Source: Elusimicrobiota bacterium
GTDB taxonomy: Bacteria > Elusimicrobiota > Endomicrobiia > Endomicrobiales > Endomicrobiaceae
Direction: 5' to 3'
Assembly (NCBI GenBank): GCA_017528425.1
Contig: JAFXOV010000057.1
Coordinates: 1 to 64,000, forward strand
Length of the DNA stretch: 64,000 bases
In this document: piece by piece, positions 50,842-60,437 of the stretch
How the letters are laid out: every line of letters begins with the position of its first letter
Position numbering within the stretch: the stretch's first letter is position 1
Notes under the pieces: model-generated
Told to the model about the DNA's origin: nothing
The model's input: only the letters and a program-made list of their open reading frames with translations
Database searches by the model: none
Translations under genes and position numbers: made by a program

Positions 50842-51393
50842 ATGAGAACAAAAATATTAAAAACAGCATTTAATTTAATGGGTAAAAAAGCGGTAAAAGA
50901 TGTTTCTATGCAGGAAATTGCTGCTGCATGTAATATAACCAAACCGTCTTTATATTACTATTTTAAAAGCAAAGATGAAATTTGTTATACCATAGTCAGA
51001 TATGTTTTGGATGACCAAAACAAAAAAATTAAGCAATATATAGATCAAGATATGTCTTTGGAAGACGTTTTAACAGATATTTTCCAAAAAACATATAATG
51101 CAAAAACAAAAAAATCACTGGAGTTTTTTTTGCATATGATAGATTATATTAAAGGGGTTCCTGCTCTTGAAAAGCAGTTTAAACCTTTAAAGGAAGAAAA
51201 CGAAAAAAATGCCAAAGAAATTTTTAACAGAGCGGCAAAAAATAAAAATATATCGGAAAACAATGTAGATCTTGCTCACTATTTGTTTGAATCTTGTTTG
51301 TATCACATTGTATTTGCACCGATAAAAGATATAAATTTGCAACCTAAAGATATAGCAACATCAATTTTAAAGGCAATAGACTACAAAAATTGA
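50842..51393 (+). CDS. TetR-family transcriptional regulator
   Basis: 183 residues. N-terminal helix-turn-helix: KILKTAFNLMGKKAVKDVSMQEIAAACNITKPSLYYYFKSKDEI (about 4-47), with the typical SLYYYFKSKDE recognition segment. The C-terminal helical ligand domain is family-variable. It sits directly upstream of a TolC-adaptor-RND set and downstream of a palindromic operator, so it most likely represses its own operon until a pump substrate binds. Confidence 0.92.
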   Translation: MRTKILKTAFNLMGKKAVKDVSMQEIAAACNITKPSLYYYFKSKDEICYTIVRYVLDDQNKKIKQYIDQDMSLEDVLTDIFQKTYNAKTKKSLEFFLHMIDYIKGVPALEKQFKPLKEENEKNAKEIFNRAAKNKNISENNVDLAHYLFESCLYHIVFAPIKDINLQPKDIATSILKAIDYKN

Positions 51394-51421
51394 AGAATAG
51401 AAGATTAGAGGAACGAAAGAA

Positions 51422-52804
51422 ATGAAGAAAATATTGAGTTTGTTTTTAACATTGTTATTCAGTACAAATATTTTTGCTGCGGATTATTCTCATAACAATT
51501 CGATGAATGCAAAATTATTTGAAGAAATACAAAAAAAGAGCGGAACAAAAATAACAATAAAAGAAGCCGTTAAAATGGCGCTAAGAGACAGTTATCAGGT
51601 TTATACCGCAAATAAAATGAAAGAAATCAGTGATGAAGTTTACAGTCAAATGAAATCGTCATATTATCCGTATGTCGATTTTAATGCAAGTTATAACAGA
51701 GCATTGTTAAGAGCAAAAGTATTAAACCCTCAAGAAGATAAAATGGTGGAAGCTACGCCTGTAAATAACACATATACCGCACAGTTACAAGCCAACTGGG
51801 TTTTATGGACCGGCGGTAAAGTAAAAAACACCAAGGAATACGGAAGATTGCAAGCTGAAAGTGCCGAGTATAAATTGAAAGATACAAAAACGGCTGTTGC
51901 CAAACAAGTTGCTCAATTTTGTTACCTGATAATTTATGCATCCGCACTTGTTCATGTTCAGGAAACATATTTGGATATTGCCAAGCAACATTTGGATGAA
52001 ACAAAAGCAAGATACAAACAAGGATTATCAAGTAATTTGGATGTATTAACTCAGCAAGTAAGAGTAGATAATATTGTTCCGCAGGTTTTACAGGCGGAAA
52101 AGAATGTTGAACTTGCAACTTTACACTTGAGACAAATATTGGATAAAGATCCTGAAATGCCGATATATTTAACTTGGACGGAAGAAGATTTGGCTCTTCC
52201 GAGCACGAAAAATCTTCAACAATTATATAACATGGCTTACGAACAAAGACCTGAACTTATAGTATCAAAATTAGCTGCCGATATTGCCGAAGCTAATTAT
52301 AAATTGGCAAAATCGGATCATTATCCTAATCTTTCCGCTTACGGAAATTACGGCTATAACGGTTCCACAATAGAAGGTCTCCCCGATGAAAATCACTACT
52401 ATTGGGGGGCTAATATAGGATTACAGTTTAGTATGCCTATATTTCACGGGTATTCTGTTTCTTCTCAGGTAAAACAAAAAGAAATGTACTATGAAAGTGC
52501 AAAGGCAAGTTACGAAAATTTGAAGAAGAATATAAGAATACAGGTAAAAGAAGCATGGCTCAGCTTGGAAGAAGCAAAAAAAAGAATAGAATCTACGAGA
52601 GGTGTTGTGGAAAGAGCACAAGAAAATTTGAACTCAAAAATGTTGAGATATAGAAACGGATTAATAAGTCAGTTAGAGTTAAACGATGCAATATCGGATT
52701 TGAACGATTCGAATTTAACGTATGTTCAAGCCGTATATGATGCACATGTAGCTTTATCAAACTTAAATTATGCCGTAGGAATGGAGACAGAAGATTATGA
52801 ATAA
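51422..52804 (+). CDS. TolC-family outer membrane efflux protein
   Basis: 460 residues. Signal peptide (MKKILSLFLTLLFSTNIFA), then the two-repeat outer-membrane efflux protein architecture: long coiled-coil helices with beta segments, for example YPYVDFNASYNRA, ETKARYKQGLSSNLDVLTQQV and the equivalent second repeat YPNLSAYGNYGYNG and NSKMLRYRNGLISQLELNDA. It should trimerise into the outer-membrane and periplasmic tunnel of the pump. Its 3' end overlaps the adaptor gene by 8 bases. Confidence 0.92.
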   Translation: MKKILSLFLTLLFSTNIFAADYSHNNSMNAKLFEEIQKKSGTKITIKEAVKMALRDSYQVYTANKMKEISDEVYSQMKSSYYPYVDFNASYNRALLRAKVLNPQEDKMVEATPVNNTYTAQLQANWVLWTGGKVKNTKEYGRLQAESAEYKLKDTKTAVAKQVAQFCYLIIYASALVHVQETYLDIAKQHLDETKARYKQGLSSNLDVLTQQVRVDNIVPQVLQAEKNVELATLHLRQILDKDPEMPIYLTWTEEDLALPSTKNLQQLYNMAYEQRPELIVSKLAADIAEANYKLAKSDHYPNLSAYGNYGYNGSTIEGLPDENHYYWGANIGLQFSMPIFHGYSVSSQVKQKEMYYESAKASYENLKKNIRIQVKEAWLSLEEAKKRIESTRGVVERAQENLNSKMLRYRNGLISQLELNDAISDLNDSNLTYVQAVYDAHVALSNLNYAVGMETEDYE

Positions 52805-53732
52805 TCAAAATTTAAATCAAGAACAGAAAGACACCTCGATGGGTGCAATTGTCGTATGGGGAATTATTTTATTGGTAGCAGCGTTTATTGTTTATCAGGT
52901 AGCATTTAAAAAAGATAATGCTGCAATTTTAGATACCGTTTCAAAGGATGTTTTTGTTGTTAAAACAGAACAAGTTCAAAAAAGAGACTTGAAACATCAA
53001 TTAATAACATCCGGTAACGTAAAAGCTTTGGAAGAGGCCGTATTGTATCCGAGAATTAACGGTAAATTGCAGAAAAATGTATTAAAAGAAGGTGACAGAG
53101 TAAGAAAAGATCAGACGGTATCTTTAATAGACAGAGATGAAGTCGGTGCTAAATATGAACCTGTTGTTGTTCCTTCTACATTGTCAGGTGTTGTTGGTAG
53201 AATTTATCTCGATCCCGGAGAAAACGTTACAACACAAACACCGGTAGCATTGATAGTAAATCAGTCTGTATTAAGAATAAAAGTTGATGTTCCTGAAAGA
53301 TACGTTAACGAAATTTATAAAGGACAAAGAGCTCTGCTTTCAGTTGAAGCATATCCCGACAGAACTTTCGAAGCTAAACTTGATATTATAAGTCCTGTTG
53401 TAGATTCTTTAAGCAGAAGTGTTGCCGTAGAATTTAAAGCTGATAATTCTAAAGGATTATTAAAATCCGGTATGTTTGCAAAAGTAGATATTTCTTTAAA
53501 AGAAGTTAAAAATGTTTTGTCGTTATCTAAAAAAAGTATTTATGAAGATGCAGACGGTAAAAATTATGTTTTAGTTCCTTCCGAGGATAAGGCGACTGCC
53601 GTTAGAAAAGATATAGAAGTTAAATTTAAAAATAACAATAATTGGCAAATTGAAGGACTTGATGAAGGTGATGAAGTTTTGGAATTTGTTTACGGTATTA
53701 AAGACGGCAGTAAGATAGAGATACAACAGTAG
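52797..53732 (+). CDS. RND efflux membrane fusion (adaptor) protein lacking the alpha-hairpin
   Basis: 311 residues. N-terminal membrane anchor (MGAIVVWGIILLVAAFIVYQVAF), then the first lipoyl half (LYPRINGKLQKNVLKEGDRVRKDQ in part), only a short loop, the second lipoyl half (STLSGVVGRIYLDPGENV), a beta-barrel (LRIKVDVPERYVNEI) and a membrane-proximal domain. Most AcrA/MexA adaptors have a long alpha-helical hairpin between the lipoyl halves that meets TolC. Here almost nothing is left, as described for Borrelia BesA. It links the TolC and RND proteins encoded on either side. Confidence 0.9.
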   Translation: MNNQNLNQEQKDTSMGAIVVWGIILLVAAFIVYQVAFKKDNAAILDTVSKDVFVVKTEQVQKRDLKHQLITSGNVKALEEAVLYPRINGKLQKNVLKEGDRVRKDQTVSLIDRDEVGAKYEPVVVPSTLSGVVGRIYLDPGENVTTQTPVALIVNQSVLRIKVDVPERYVNEIYKGQRALLSVEAYPDRTFEAKLDIISPVVDSLSRSVAVEFKADNSKGLLKSGMFAKVDISLKEVKNVLSLSKKSIYEDADGKNYVLVPSEDKATAVRKDIEVKFKNNNNWQIEGLDEGDEVLEFVYGIKDGSKIEIQQ

Positions 53733-53742
53733 GAGCTAAAAT

Positions 53743-56700
53743 ATGCAAGAAAATAAAACTGAAAAAAGACATAGCGGTTTTGCCGCATTTTTTATACACA
53801 GGCCCGTATTTACAATAATGATAAGTGTTTCATTAATGTTTTTAGGGTTTATGGGTTACAGGAATATGGGTGTAAGTATGTATCCGAGTATGGATATTCC
53901 CGTTACACTTGTTCAAACCGTTTTACCAGGAGCAAGTCCGGAAGAAATTGAAACATCTATTTCAAAATATATTGAAGAGGGTGTTAACGAAATTGCCGGT
54001 GTTGATGAAATACATTCATATAATTTGGAAAGTGTTTCAATTGTATTTGTTAAGTTCGATATGGACAAAAATGCCGATGTCGGTATTCAGGAAGTTAGAG
54101 ATAAAATCGAACAGGTTAAATCTAATTTTCCGGATGGAACGGAATCTCCGGTAGTTTTAAAACTTGATATGGATGCTGCAGCTGTTTTAAACGTTGTTGT
54201 TACCGGTCAAAGAGATATTATAGAACTCACAGAACTTGCCAAGAAAAAAGTTAAAGAAGTTATAGAAAACACTTCAGGTGTAGGTTCCGTAAATATAGTA
54301 GGAGGCAGGGAAAGAGAAATACACGTTACAATAAATCCTTTAAAACTTTATTCTTTACAAATTCCTATAACGAGCGTTACGGCAGCTCTTGCACAGCAAA
54401 ATTTCGAAATTCCTGGCGGTAAAGTAGAACAAGAACACAATTCTTACAGCTTAAGAATTTTAGGTAGAATTCCTTCCGTAGATGAATTTAAAAATATATT
54501 CATTGCAACCAAAAACGGAGTTCCTATAAAACTTTCCGATGTTGCTGAAGTTGAAGACAGCGGAGAATATGAACAGCAAAGTACATTATTGGACGGACTT
54601 AGATGTGTAACTTTGGAAATAACAAAACAAAGCGGTTCAAATACATTGAAGGTTATAGATGGCGTTAAAGAAAAAATTAAAATGATAGAACAAACTCTTC
54701 CTTCGGATATGAAAATTACTATAATGTCCGATCAGAGCGGTTCCATAAGAGCTTCCGTTAATACCGTGTTAGAACATCTTTGCTTGGGTGCATTTTTGGC
54801 AGGTATAATGGTTTTGGTATTTATGGGTTCTCTCAGATCTACATTTATAGCTTTCTTGGCTATACCTATATCGGTTGTTGGTTCTTTCCTTTTTATGAAT
54901 ATGAACGGTTTTACTTTAAACAGTATAACTTTGTTGGGCTTGACGGTTGCCGTGGGTATTGTTATTGATGATGCTATCGTTATGCTTGAAAATATTTACA
55001 GGCACATGGAAAAATATAATAAAACACCGGAAGATGCGGCCGTTGACGGTGCAAAAGAAATTACATCTACGGTTATTGCAACGACGCTTGCAATTCTTGT
55101 TATATTTTTACCTTTGGCTTATATGGGCGGTATGGTTGGAAGAGTTTTGAGCAGTTACGGTTGGACAGTGGTTTTTGCCATTGCTCTTTCCGGTATAGTA
55201 GCTTTAACATTAACTCCTATGCTTTGTGCAAAATTATTAAAGAAAGCGGAAGGGGAAAGTAAGATAGATAATATTGTAAGCGGTATAAACGAATATTTGG
55301 TTAAATTGTATATTCCTGTTTTAAATTGGGCTATTCATCATAAAATAATAATGGTAGTTCTTGCCTTCTTATGTATATTTGCAATATTTCCTATGATAAA
55401 AACTATGGGAGGAGAATTTTTCCCGGAAGAAGATTCCGGCAAAATTCAAGTTCAGGTTAAAGCGGAAGAAGGAACAAGTTATACGGATATAAGAGGAATT
55501 TTAGGACAGATTGAAACCGATGTAAGAAGACTTCCGTATATAAAAAGTATTTTAACTGTTGCAGGTAAAGGTGGAGACGGCTTGAGTTCTTTCTCAAGTT
55601 CCGCACCGACAAATAAAGGTTATTTGGAAGTTGAGCTCGAAGACAGAACAAACAGAAATAAAATAAGAACAAAAAAATATGCTCAAGTAATAAGAGAGAT
55701 GATGAAAAAGTATACCGGTCTTACGACAGCGGTTTTTGTTAGAAGTGACGGGCCTTCCGGCGGAAATAAAGCTGTTCAGTTAAGTTTGTTAGGACCGGAT
55801 CTTACAAAATTAATAGGTTATGCTAATGAAACAAAAGATATAATTTCGAAGGATAAAAGATTTATAGATGTTGATTTATCCGTGGATTTGGCAAAACCCG
55901 AATACAGAGTTGTAATAAACAGAGATAAGGCTAACAATTTGGGAGTTAATGTTACGGCTGTTGCTGCAGCACTTAGAACAATGGTTGGCGGAGAAGACGA
56001 TATTACCAAGTATAAAGAAGGTGATGAATTGTACGAGGTAAGAGTCAGAGTTGCCGAAACTTACAGAAATACAAAAGAAGCAATTTCCGCACTTATGATA
56101 CCGGCTGTTATTAACGGACAACCGACAGTTGTAAGACTTGACAGTATTGCAGAACTTGAAGAAGGTGTCGGCCCCAGCCAAATCAACAGAGCCGCAAGAC
56201 AAAGAGAAGTAAGAATAGAAGCCAACTTAAACGGACTTGATACAAGAACGGCAACAAAAATAATGCAAGATACGTTTAATTCTTTAAATCCTGATCCGGA
56301 ATATACCGTTATGCAAAGCGGTATAGCAAAAGAAATGACTAAGATGTTTATAGCTTTCTTGTTAGCTTTTGTTTTGGCATTTATATTCAAATACATAATT
56401 CTCTGTTGCTTAATGGAAAAATTCACACATCCTGTAGCAATTATCGTAAGTTTACCGTTGACGGTACCTTTTGCATTATTTGTACTTATGGTAACACATC
56501 AAACATTAAATATATTCAGCTTGCTGGGTATGTTCATGTTGGTCGGAGTAGTAAGTAAAAATGCTATTTTGCAGACGGATTATACAAACCAGTTAAGAGC
56601 AAGAGGATACGGCAGAACAAATGCTATACTCCAGGCAAACAGAGTAAGATTAAGACCTATTTTAATGACAACATTAACACTTGTCGTTTCCATGATACCT

Positions 56701-56925
56701 ATGTTGATATCTAACGGAGAAGGTGCAGATGTTAGAAGAGGTTTGGCTATCGTTATCGTCGGCGGACAGTTGTTATCACTTCTTGTTACATTGCTTATGA
56801 CACCTGTTACATACATTATTGTTGATTCTATCGGTGATTGGTTTAAACATAAAGTTTCCGGAACACCTATACCGGAAGATAAAGATAAAGAAGTTATTTT
56901 GTCTGAAGTTCCGAATGAATATTAA
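53743..56925 (+). CDS. RND-family (HAE1/AcrB-like) efflux transporter
   Basis: 1,060 residues, a typical RND length. The N-terminus is FFIHRPVFTIMISVSLMFLG, then the periplasmic porter start YPSMDIPVTLVQT.LPGASPEE, the membrane motif GLTVAVGIVIDDAIVMLEN with the two proton-relay Asp, and GVVSKNAILQTDY with the conserved Lys in the second half. Twelve membrane segments and two large periplasmic loops are expected. It uses the proton gradient to export drugs, lipophilic compounds or envelope components. It is the last gene of the TetR-controlled operon. Confidence 0.95.
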   Translation: MQENKTEKRHSGFAAFFIHRPVFTIMISVSLMFLGFMGYRNMGVSMYPSMDIPVTLVQTVLPGASPEEIETSISKYIEEGVNEIAGVDEIHSYNLESVSIVFVKFDMDKNADVGIQEVRDKIEQVKSNFPDGTESPVVLKLDMDAAAVLNVVVTGQRDIIELTELAKKKVKEVIENTSGVGSVNIVGGREREIHVTINPLKLYSLQIPITSVTAALAQQNFEIPGGKVEQEHNSYSLRILGRIPSVDEFKNIFIATKNGVPIKLSDVAEVEDSGEYEQQSTLLDGLRCVTLEITKQSGSNTLKVIDGVKEKIKMIEQTLPSDMKITIMSDQSGSIRASVNTVLEHLCLGAFLAGIMVLVFMGSLRSTFIAFLAIPISVVGSFLFMNMNGFTLNSITLLGLTVAVGIVIDDAIVMLENIYRHMEKYNKTPEDAAVDGAKEITSTVIATTLAILVIFLPLAYMGGMVGRVLSSYGWTVVFAIALSGIVALTLTPMLCAKLLKKAEGESKIDNIVSGINEYLVKLYIPVLNWAIHHKIIMVVLAFLCIFAIFPMIKTMGGEFFPEEDSGKIQVQVKAEEGTSYTDIRGILGQIETDVRRLPYIKSILTVAGKGGDGLSSFSSSAPTNKGYLEVELEDRTNRNKIRTKKYAQVIREMMKKYTGLTTAVFVRSDGPSGGNKAVQLSLLGPDLTKLIGYANETKDIISKDKRFIDVDLSVDLAKPEYRVVINRDKANNLGVNVTAVAAALRTMVGGEDDITKYKEGDELYEVRVRVAETYRNTKEAISALMIPAVINGQPTVVRLDSIAELEEGVGPSQINRAARQREVRIEANLNGLDTRTATKIMQDTFNSLNPDPEYTVMQSGIAKEMTKMFIAFLLAFVLAFIFKYIILCCLMEKFTHPVAIIVSLPLTVPFALFVLMVTHQTLNIFSLLGMFMLVGVVSKNAILQTDYTNQLRARGYGRTNAILQANRVRLRPILMTTLTLVVSMIPMLISNGEGADVRRGLAIVIVGGQLLSLLVTLLMTPVTYIIVDSIGDWFKHKVSGTPIPEDKDKEVILSEVPNEY

Positions 56926-56946
56926 TAAATTGAAAAAATAGAAATA

Positions 56947-56988
56947 AAGAAGACAGATGAGTTTTGCTTAACTCATCTGTCTTCTTTT
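56947..56988. terminator. Strong bidirectional terminator
   Basis: The arms 56947-56963 and 56970-56986 are a perfect 17-bp inverted repeat around TTGCTT, with T on the right and A on the left. It lies between the convergent RND gene and the minus-strand proline-rich protein gene and can serve both. Confidence 0.85.
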
Positions 56989-57001
56989 GTATCTGAATAA
57001 T

Positions 57002-57403
57002 TTATTTTGCTTGAGTATTATTGCTTTTTGCTTGAGCGGCAGCTTTTTCTTTTATTTCATCCGGAATATTTACTTTAGGAGCTTGAACATTTGGCGTATT
57101 AGGAACGGGCGGAGTTTGAATTTTTGGAGTTTGAACTATCGGATTTTTTGGAAAATTAGGCACATTAGGAATATTGGTTTTCGGAGCATTTTGTACTGCA
57201 TTTATTTGACCTGGATTAGGAATCTTCGGTATGCTGCTTGAACTAAAAGGTTTGTTTACTGCAGAAGTAGATACTGTTGCCAAGGATTTACTGCCTGCAT
57301 AATAGCCTAAAAAGAAACATACTAAAGAACAAACAATAACAATTATTATACCTTTTGTACAACATTTTTGTGTCTTACATTCTTTTTGTGATTGTTCTTC
57401 CAT
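57002..57403 (-). CDS. Proline-rich single-pass membrane protein
   Basis: 133 residues. A short Cys/Lys-rich cytosolic start (QKECKTQKCCTKG) is followed by one membrane segment (GIIIVIVCSLVCFFLGYYAG, about 18-37). The Pro/Asn-rich tail has repeated (I/V)PN and (K/T)P(K/N)(I/V) patterns, such as NIPNVPNFP and TPPVPNTPNVQAP, followed by a charged helix. AAAGGAG lies before the ATG. The function is unknown. The extended proline-rich tail resembles spacers that reach across the periplasm or cell wall. Confidence 0.8.
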   Translation of the reverse strand: MEEQSQKECKTQKCCTKGIIIVIVCSLVCFFLGYYAGSKSLATVSTSAVNKPFSSSSIPKIPNPGQINAVQNAPKTNIPNVPNFPKNPIVQTPKIQTPPVPNTPNVQAPKVNIPDEIKEKAAAQAKSNNTQAK

Positions 57404-57500
57404 AAAATCTCCTTTTATATTTATAAATAAATATCACAATTTTTAATATTATAAGATTTGTTGCTTCAAAAATCAACTTTTTATTAAGTAAATTTTATTG

Positions 57501-57529
57501 TTGATAAAAATTAAAGCTTTTGGTAAAAT
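57501..57529 (+). promoter_or_regulatory. Promoter of tRNA-Gln
   Basis: TTGATA (57501-57506), a 17-base spacer and TAAAAT (57524-57529), 14 bases before the mature tRNA. Confidence 0.75.
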
Positions 57530-57543
57530 ATAAAAAAGTGATT

Positions 57544-57616
57544 TGCCCGATGGTGTAATTGGTAACACATCTGTCTCTGGAACAGAATAGTCCTGGTTCG
57601 AGCCCAGGTCGGGCAG
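57544..57616 (+). tRNA. tRNA-Gln (CUG)
   Basis: 73 bases. The acceptor TGCCCGA pairs with TCGGGCA, and the U1-A72 pair is typical of glutamine tRNAs. The anticodon loop CTCTGGA gives anticodon CUG, and the T-arm is CCTGG-TTCGAGC-CCAGG. The CCA end is not encoded. Confidence 0.95.
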
Positions 57617-57622
57617 TTTCTG

Positions 57623-57653
57623 CTCTAGTCTGTTTAAAGATTAGAGTTTTTTT
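57623..57653 (+). terminator. Terminator after tRNA-Gln
   Basis: CTCTAGTC and GATTAGAG pair (one G-T) around an 8-base loop and are followed by seven T. It lies 21 bases before tilS, which must be transcribed by readthrough or from its own start. Confidence 0.75.
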
Positions 57654-57674
57654 ATTTGTTGGTAAGAGAATAAA

Positions 57675-58646
57675 ATGCTTATTTGGGAAAAATTTAAAAA
57701 GAATATTATCGATAATAAATTAGTTGTTTCCGGTGATAAAATTTTGCTTGCCGTTTCCGGCGGAGCAGATTCCATGGTAATGGCAAGTTTGTTTTCCATG
57801 CTTACAAAAATCTTAAACATAGAACTTATCGTTGTTAACTTTAATCATAATCTAAGAAAAGAATCCGTTAAAGAAGCAAAAATTGTTGAAAGGTATATTT
57901 CTTCTTTGAATATCGAGTGTGTATTGAAAAATTTAAATACAAAAGAGTATGCAAAGAAAAATGATATATCGGTGGAAACAGCAGGAAGACAATTAAGATA
58001 TTTGGGATTGGAAGAAGTAGCAAAAAAATACAAGTGTAACAAAATCGCTACGGCACATAATATGAACGATAATGCCGAAACCGTTATTATGTGGTTGTTG
58101 AGGGGAACAGGAACCGACGGACTTACCGGAATTCCGATGGTAAGAAAAATAAATAAAAAGTTATCCGTAATAAGGCCGTTACTTCCAATATCGAGAGATT
58201 TAATAGATGATTATGCAAAGAAAAAGGAAATTCCGTTCTGTACGGATAAAACAAATTTTAAATGTGATTATACAAGAAACAAAATAAGATTAAATCTTAT
58301 CCCTCAGCTAAAAGAAATAAATCCTTCTGTTATAGAGCATATATACAATTTATCTTGTATAGTAAAAGATGAAAGTGATTATTTTAAAAACAAAGTTAAC
58401 TATTTTATATCGAAATATGTAAATATATCGAATAAAAAAATAGTGTTGAATTTAAGAGCTTTTTACAGACAAGAAAATATTCTGCAATATAAGATTCTAA
58501 AAGAAATTCTTCCCGACAAAAAAAGAGCAGTCCAAATAAATAATATTTTTACTTGGTTAAAAGATAAAGAATCTAAGAAATACGTTATTTCTAAAATATG
58601 GGTTGCTAAAAAATCAGGGCAAAAATTATATTTTGTTTCCAAATAG
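57675..58646 (+). CDS. tilS: tRNA(Ile)-lysidine synthase
   Basis: 323 residues. The N-terminal PP-loop ATPase shows LLAVSGGADSMVM (near 26), VNFNHNLR (near 56) and ATAHNMNDNAETV..WLLRGTG.DGL.GIP (near 125). RPLL and DKTNF....RNKIR follow at the end of the catalytic domain. It attaches lysine to C34 of the CAU-anticodon tRNA-Ile so that it reads AUA, important here because ATA codons are very common. The C-terminal part is short compared with the longest family members but ends in the usual small domain region. It is convergent with the histidine kinase gene, four bases away. Confidence 0.95.
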   Translation: MLIWEKFKKNIIDNKLVVSGDKILLAVSGGADSMVMASLFSMLTKILNIELIVVNFNHNLRKESVKEAKIVERYISSLNIECVLKNLNTKEYAKKNDISVETAGRQLRYLGLEEVAKKYKCNKIATAHNMNDNAETVIMWLLRGTGTDGLTGIPMVRKINKKLSVIRPLLPISRDLIDDYAKKKEIPFCTDKTNFKCDYTRNKIRLNLIPQLKEINPSVIEHIYNLSCIVKDESDYFKNKVNYFISKYVNISNKKIVLNLRAFYRQENILQYKILKEILPDKKRAVQINNIFTWLKDKESKKYVISKIWVAKKSGQKLYFVSK

Positions 58647-58650
58647 AATT

Positions 58651-59349
58651 TTAGTCTTCTTTATATGTCGGTAAAGTTATTTTTACCGAGGTTCCTTTTT
58701 GTTCTTCACTTGAAATTTCTATTTTGCCGTTATGCATTTCCGTTATTTGTTGTGCAACGGTAAGCCCCATACCTATAGCTTTTGCAAGTTTTGTAGAGAA
58801 CATCGGATCAAAGCAATTGTCTAATGTTTCCGCGTTCATACCTTGTCCGCAATCCGATATCGTGGTAATAATATTTTGACCGTCAACTTTTGTTGTTATG
58901 GTTATTGTTCCGTTGTTTTTCATTGCGTCTTTGGCATTTTTTATAACATTGGAAAAAACTTGTTTCATCCTTTCAGGGTCGGCATATACTTTTACGGAAA
59001 CTAAATTTTGTTCAAAATTTATTCCGTCGATTTTATTTTCTTCTGTTGCTTTTGTTATTAAATCCTGTAAATCACAAACGGATTTTGTTAATTGTTTAAC
59101 TCTTGTCATATCGAGAACTTCGGTTATTCTGTTATTAAGAGTTATAACTTCAGTTGCCAATAAATCCAACATCTTTTTTTGCGTTTCATTTACGGGCTTT
59201 ACGGTTTTTGAAAGGTAGTATGAAATATTGGATATTCCGCCGACAACGTTTTTTAAATCATGGGATGCTACAGACGCAAATTTTGATAAGACTTTATTCT
59301 TTTCAATGTTTAATTGCCTTTTTGTAAAAGTATAGGTTTTTTCTTCCAT
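58651..59349 (-). CDS. Soluble sensor histidine kinase (HisKA-HATPase only)
   Basis: 232 residues with no membrane segment or sensor domain. The H-box SVASHDLKNVVGGI (near 28-40) has the phospho-acceptor His. The HATPase has N-box VFSNVIKNAKDAM, G1 DCGQGM and G2 IGMGLTVAQQ. It probably phosphorylates a separate regulator; the response regulator gene ends 4 bases upstream in the same minus-strand operon. Its H-box region resembles that of the membrane kinase two genes away (both have SYYLSK or SYFLSK just after), suggesting duplication. Confidence 0.9.
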   Translation of the reverse strand: MEEKTYTFTKRQLNIEKNKVLSKFASVASHDLKNVVGGISNISYYLSKTVKPVNETQKKMLDLLATEVITLNNRITEVLDMTRVKQLTKSVCDLQDLITKATEENKIDGINFEQNLVSVKVYADPERMKQVFSNVIKNAKDAMKNNGTITITTKVDGQNIITTISDCGQGMNAETLDNCFDPMFSTKLAKAIGMGLTVAQQITEMHNGKIEISSEEQKGTSVKITLPTYKED

Positions 59350-59353
59350 AATT

Positions 59354-60427
59354 TTACTTCCCTAATATTTTATTTATTAAGCTGATAACATTTTCTATTT
59401 CAAAAGGTTTTGTGAGATAAAAACAACCTTTTTGTTTTACTGCTTCCAAGTTTTTATCATCATTTAACAAATAAATAGCTCCGATATTCGGCATTTCTTT
59501 TTGTAATTTATCATGGAACTCTGCAATATTTGTGTCTACTTTTGCATTTATCAATGCTATATCGAAGAAAGAGTTGTTTAACTCTTCATATAGTTTGTTA
59601 CAATCGGTATAAGATAATAAATGGAAACCTTCTTCGGCAAGAGCTTTGTTTAAAGATTCAAAATCTTCCGTGTCCATGTTTACCAACGCAATATTTTGTT
59701 TTCTTTTTATAGTTCCTAAAATTGTAAAAATTCGTTTTACATTTATCGGAGATTCAAAGAAATTTACGGTGCCCAACTTTTCGGCTTTATCGACAAAAGA
59801 AGAATTCGGATTTTTTTCGATAATAACTGTTTTCGGAATCTTTCCAAACTTATCTTTTAATTTATTTAAAATATCAAGAGTTTTGTTTTCTTCTTCTTCG
59901 GAATGAACCGCAATAATAAGAATATCCGGTTTGTGTTTAAACATAAAAGCTACTTTTGAAAGATCCATCTCGCTGGAAGCGATGTTTAAACCGCAATTTT
60001 TTAAAGAATTTAAAAACTTTTGATCGACATTTGCCTCTTTATCTATTACTACGGCAAAAGGTCTTGATGTTATATCTTTAATTGTTGATAAAACAGCTTC
60101 TATTTCAAAAGGTTTACTTAAACAGGCAAAAGCTCCCGAGTTAAGAGCATCGATAATTAAATCGTTAAGAGCGTATGCCGTCATCATGACGCCTATAATA
60201 TCCGGCTTGATTTTTTTTATCTCTTTAAAAGTCTCGTTTCCTGTTATTCCGGGCATTCTTATATCCGAAAATAAAATATTGAACTCTTCTTTTTTTGCAA
60301 GTTCTATTGCTTTAAAACCGTCTTCTGCCGTTTGTACTTCGTATCCTTCCAATTCAAGAATACTTGCTAACGATAATCTTAAAGAATCTTCATCATCAAC
60401 AATTAAAATTTTTAGTTTGTCTGTCAT
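59354..60427 (-). CDS. Response regulator with one true and two pseudo-receiver domains
   Basis: 357 residues and no DNA-binding domain. Domain 1 (about 1-120) is a full receiver: ILIVDDEDS, phospho-acceptor Asp in FSDIRMPG (near 57), switch Thr in MTAYA and Lys in SKPFE. Domain 2 (about 125-240) and domain 3 (about 245-357) keep the alpha/beta rhythm and FESP or LTKPFE near their ends but lack the acidic pair and phospho-acceptor Asp (ILIIAVHS and IALINAKV instead). Without an effector domain it is likely a phosphorelay or protein-interaction hub between the two adjacent kinases. Confidence 0.88.
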   Translation of the reverse strand: MTDKLKILIVDDEDSLRLSLASILELEGYEVQTAEDGFKAIELAKKEEFNILFSDIRMPGITGNETFKEIKKIKPDIIGVMMTAYALNDLIIDALNSGAFACLSKPFEIEAVLSTIKDITSRPFAVVIDKEANVDQKFLNSLKNCGLNIASSEMDLSKVAFMFKHKPDILIIAVHSEEEENKTLDILNKLKDKFGKIPKTVIIEKNPNSSFVDKAEKLGTVNFFESPINVKRIFTILGTIKRKQNIALVNMDTEDFESLNKALAEEGFHLLSYTDCNKLYEELNNSFFDIALINAKVDTNIAEFHDKLQKEMPNIGAIYLLNDDKNLEAVKQKGCFYLTKPFEIENVISLINKILGK

Positions 60428-60437
60428 AAAAAAGCTC

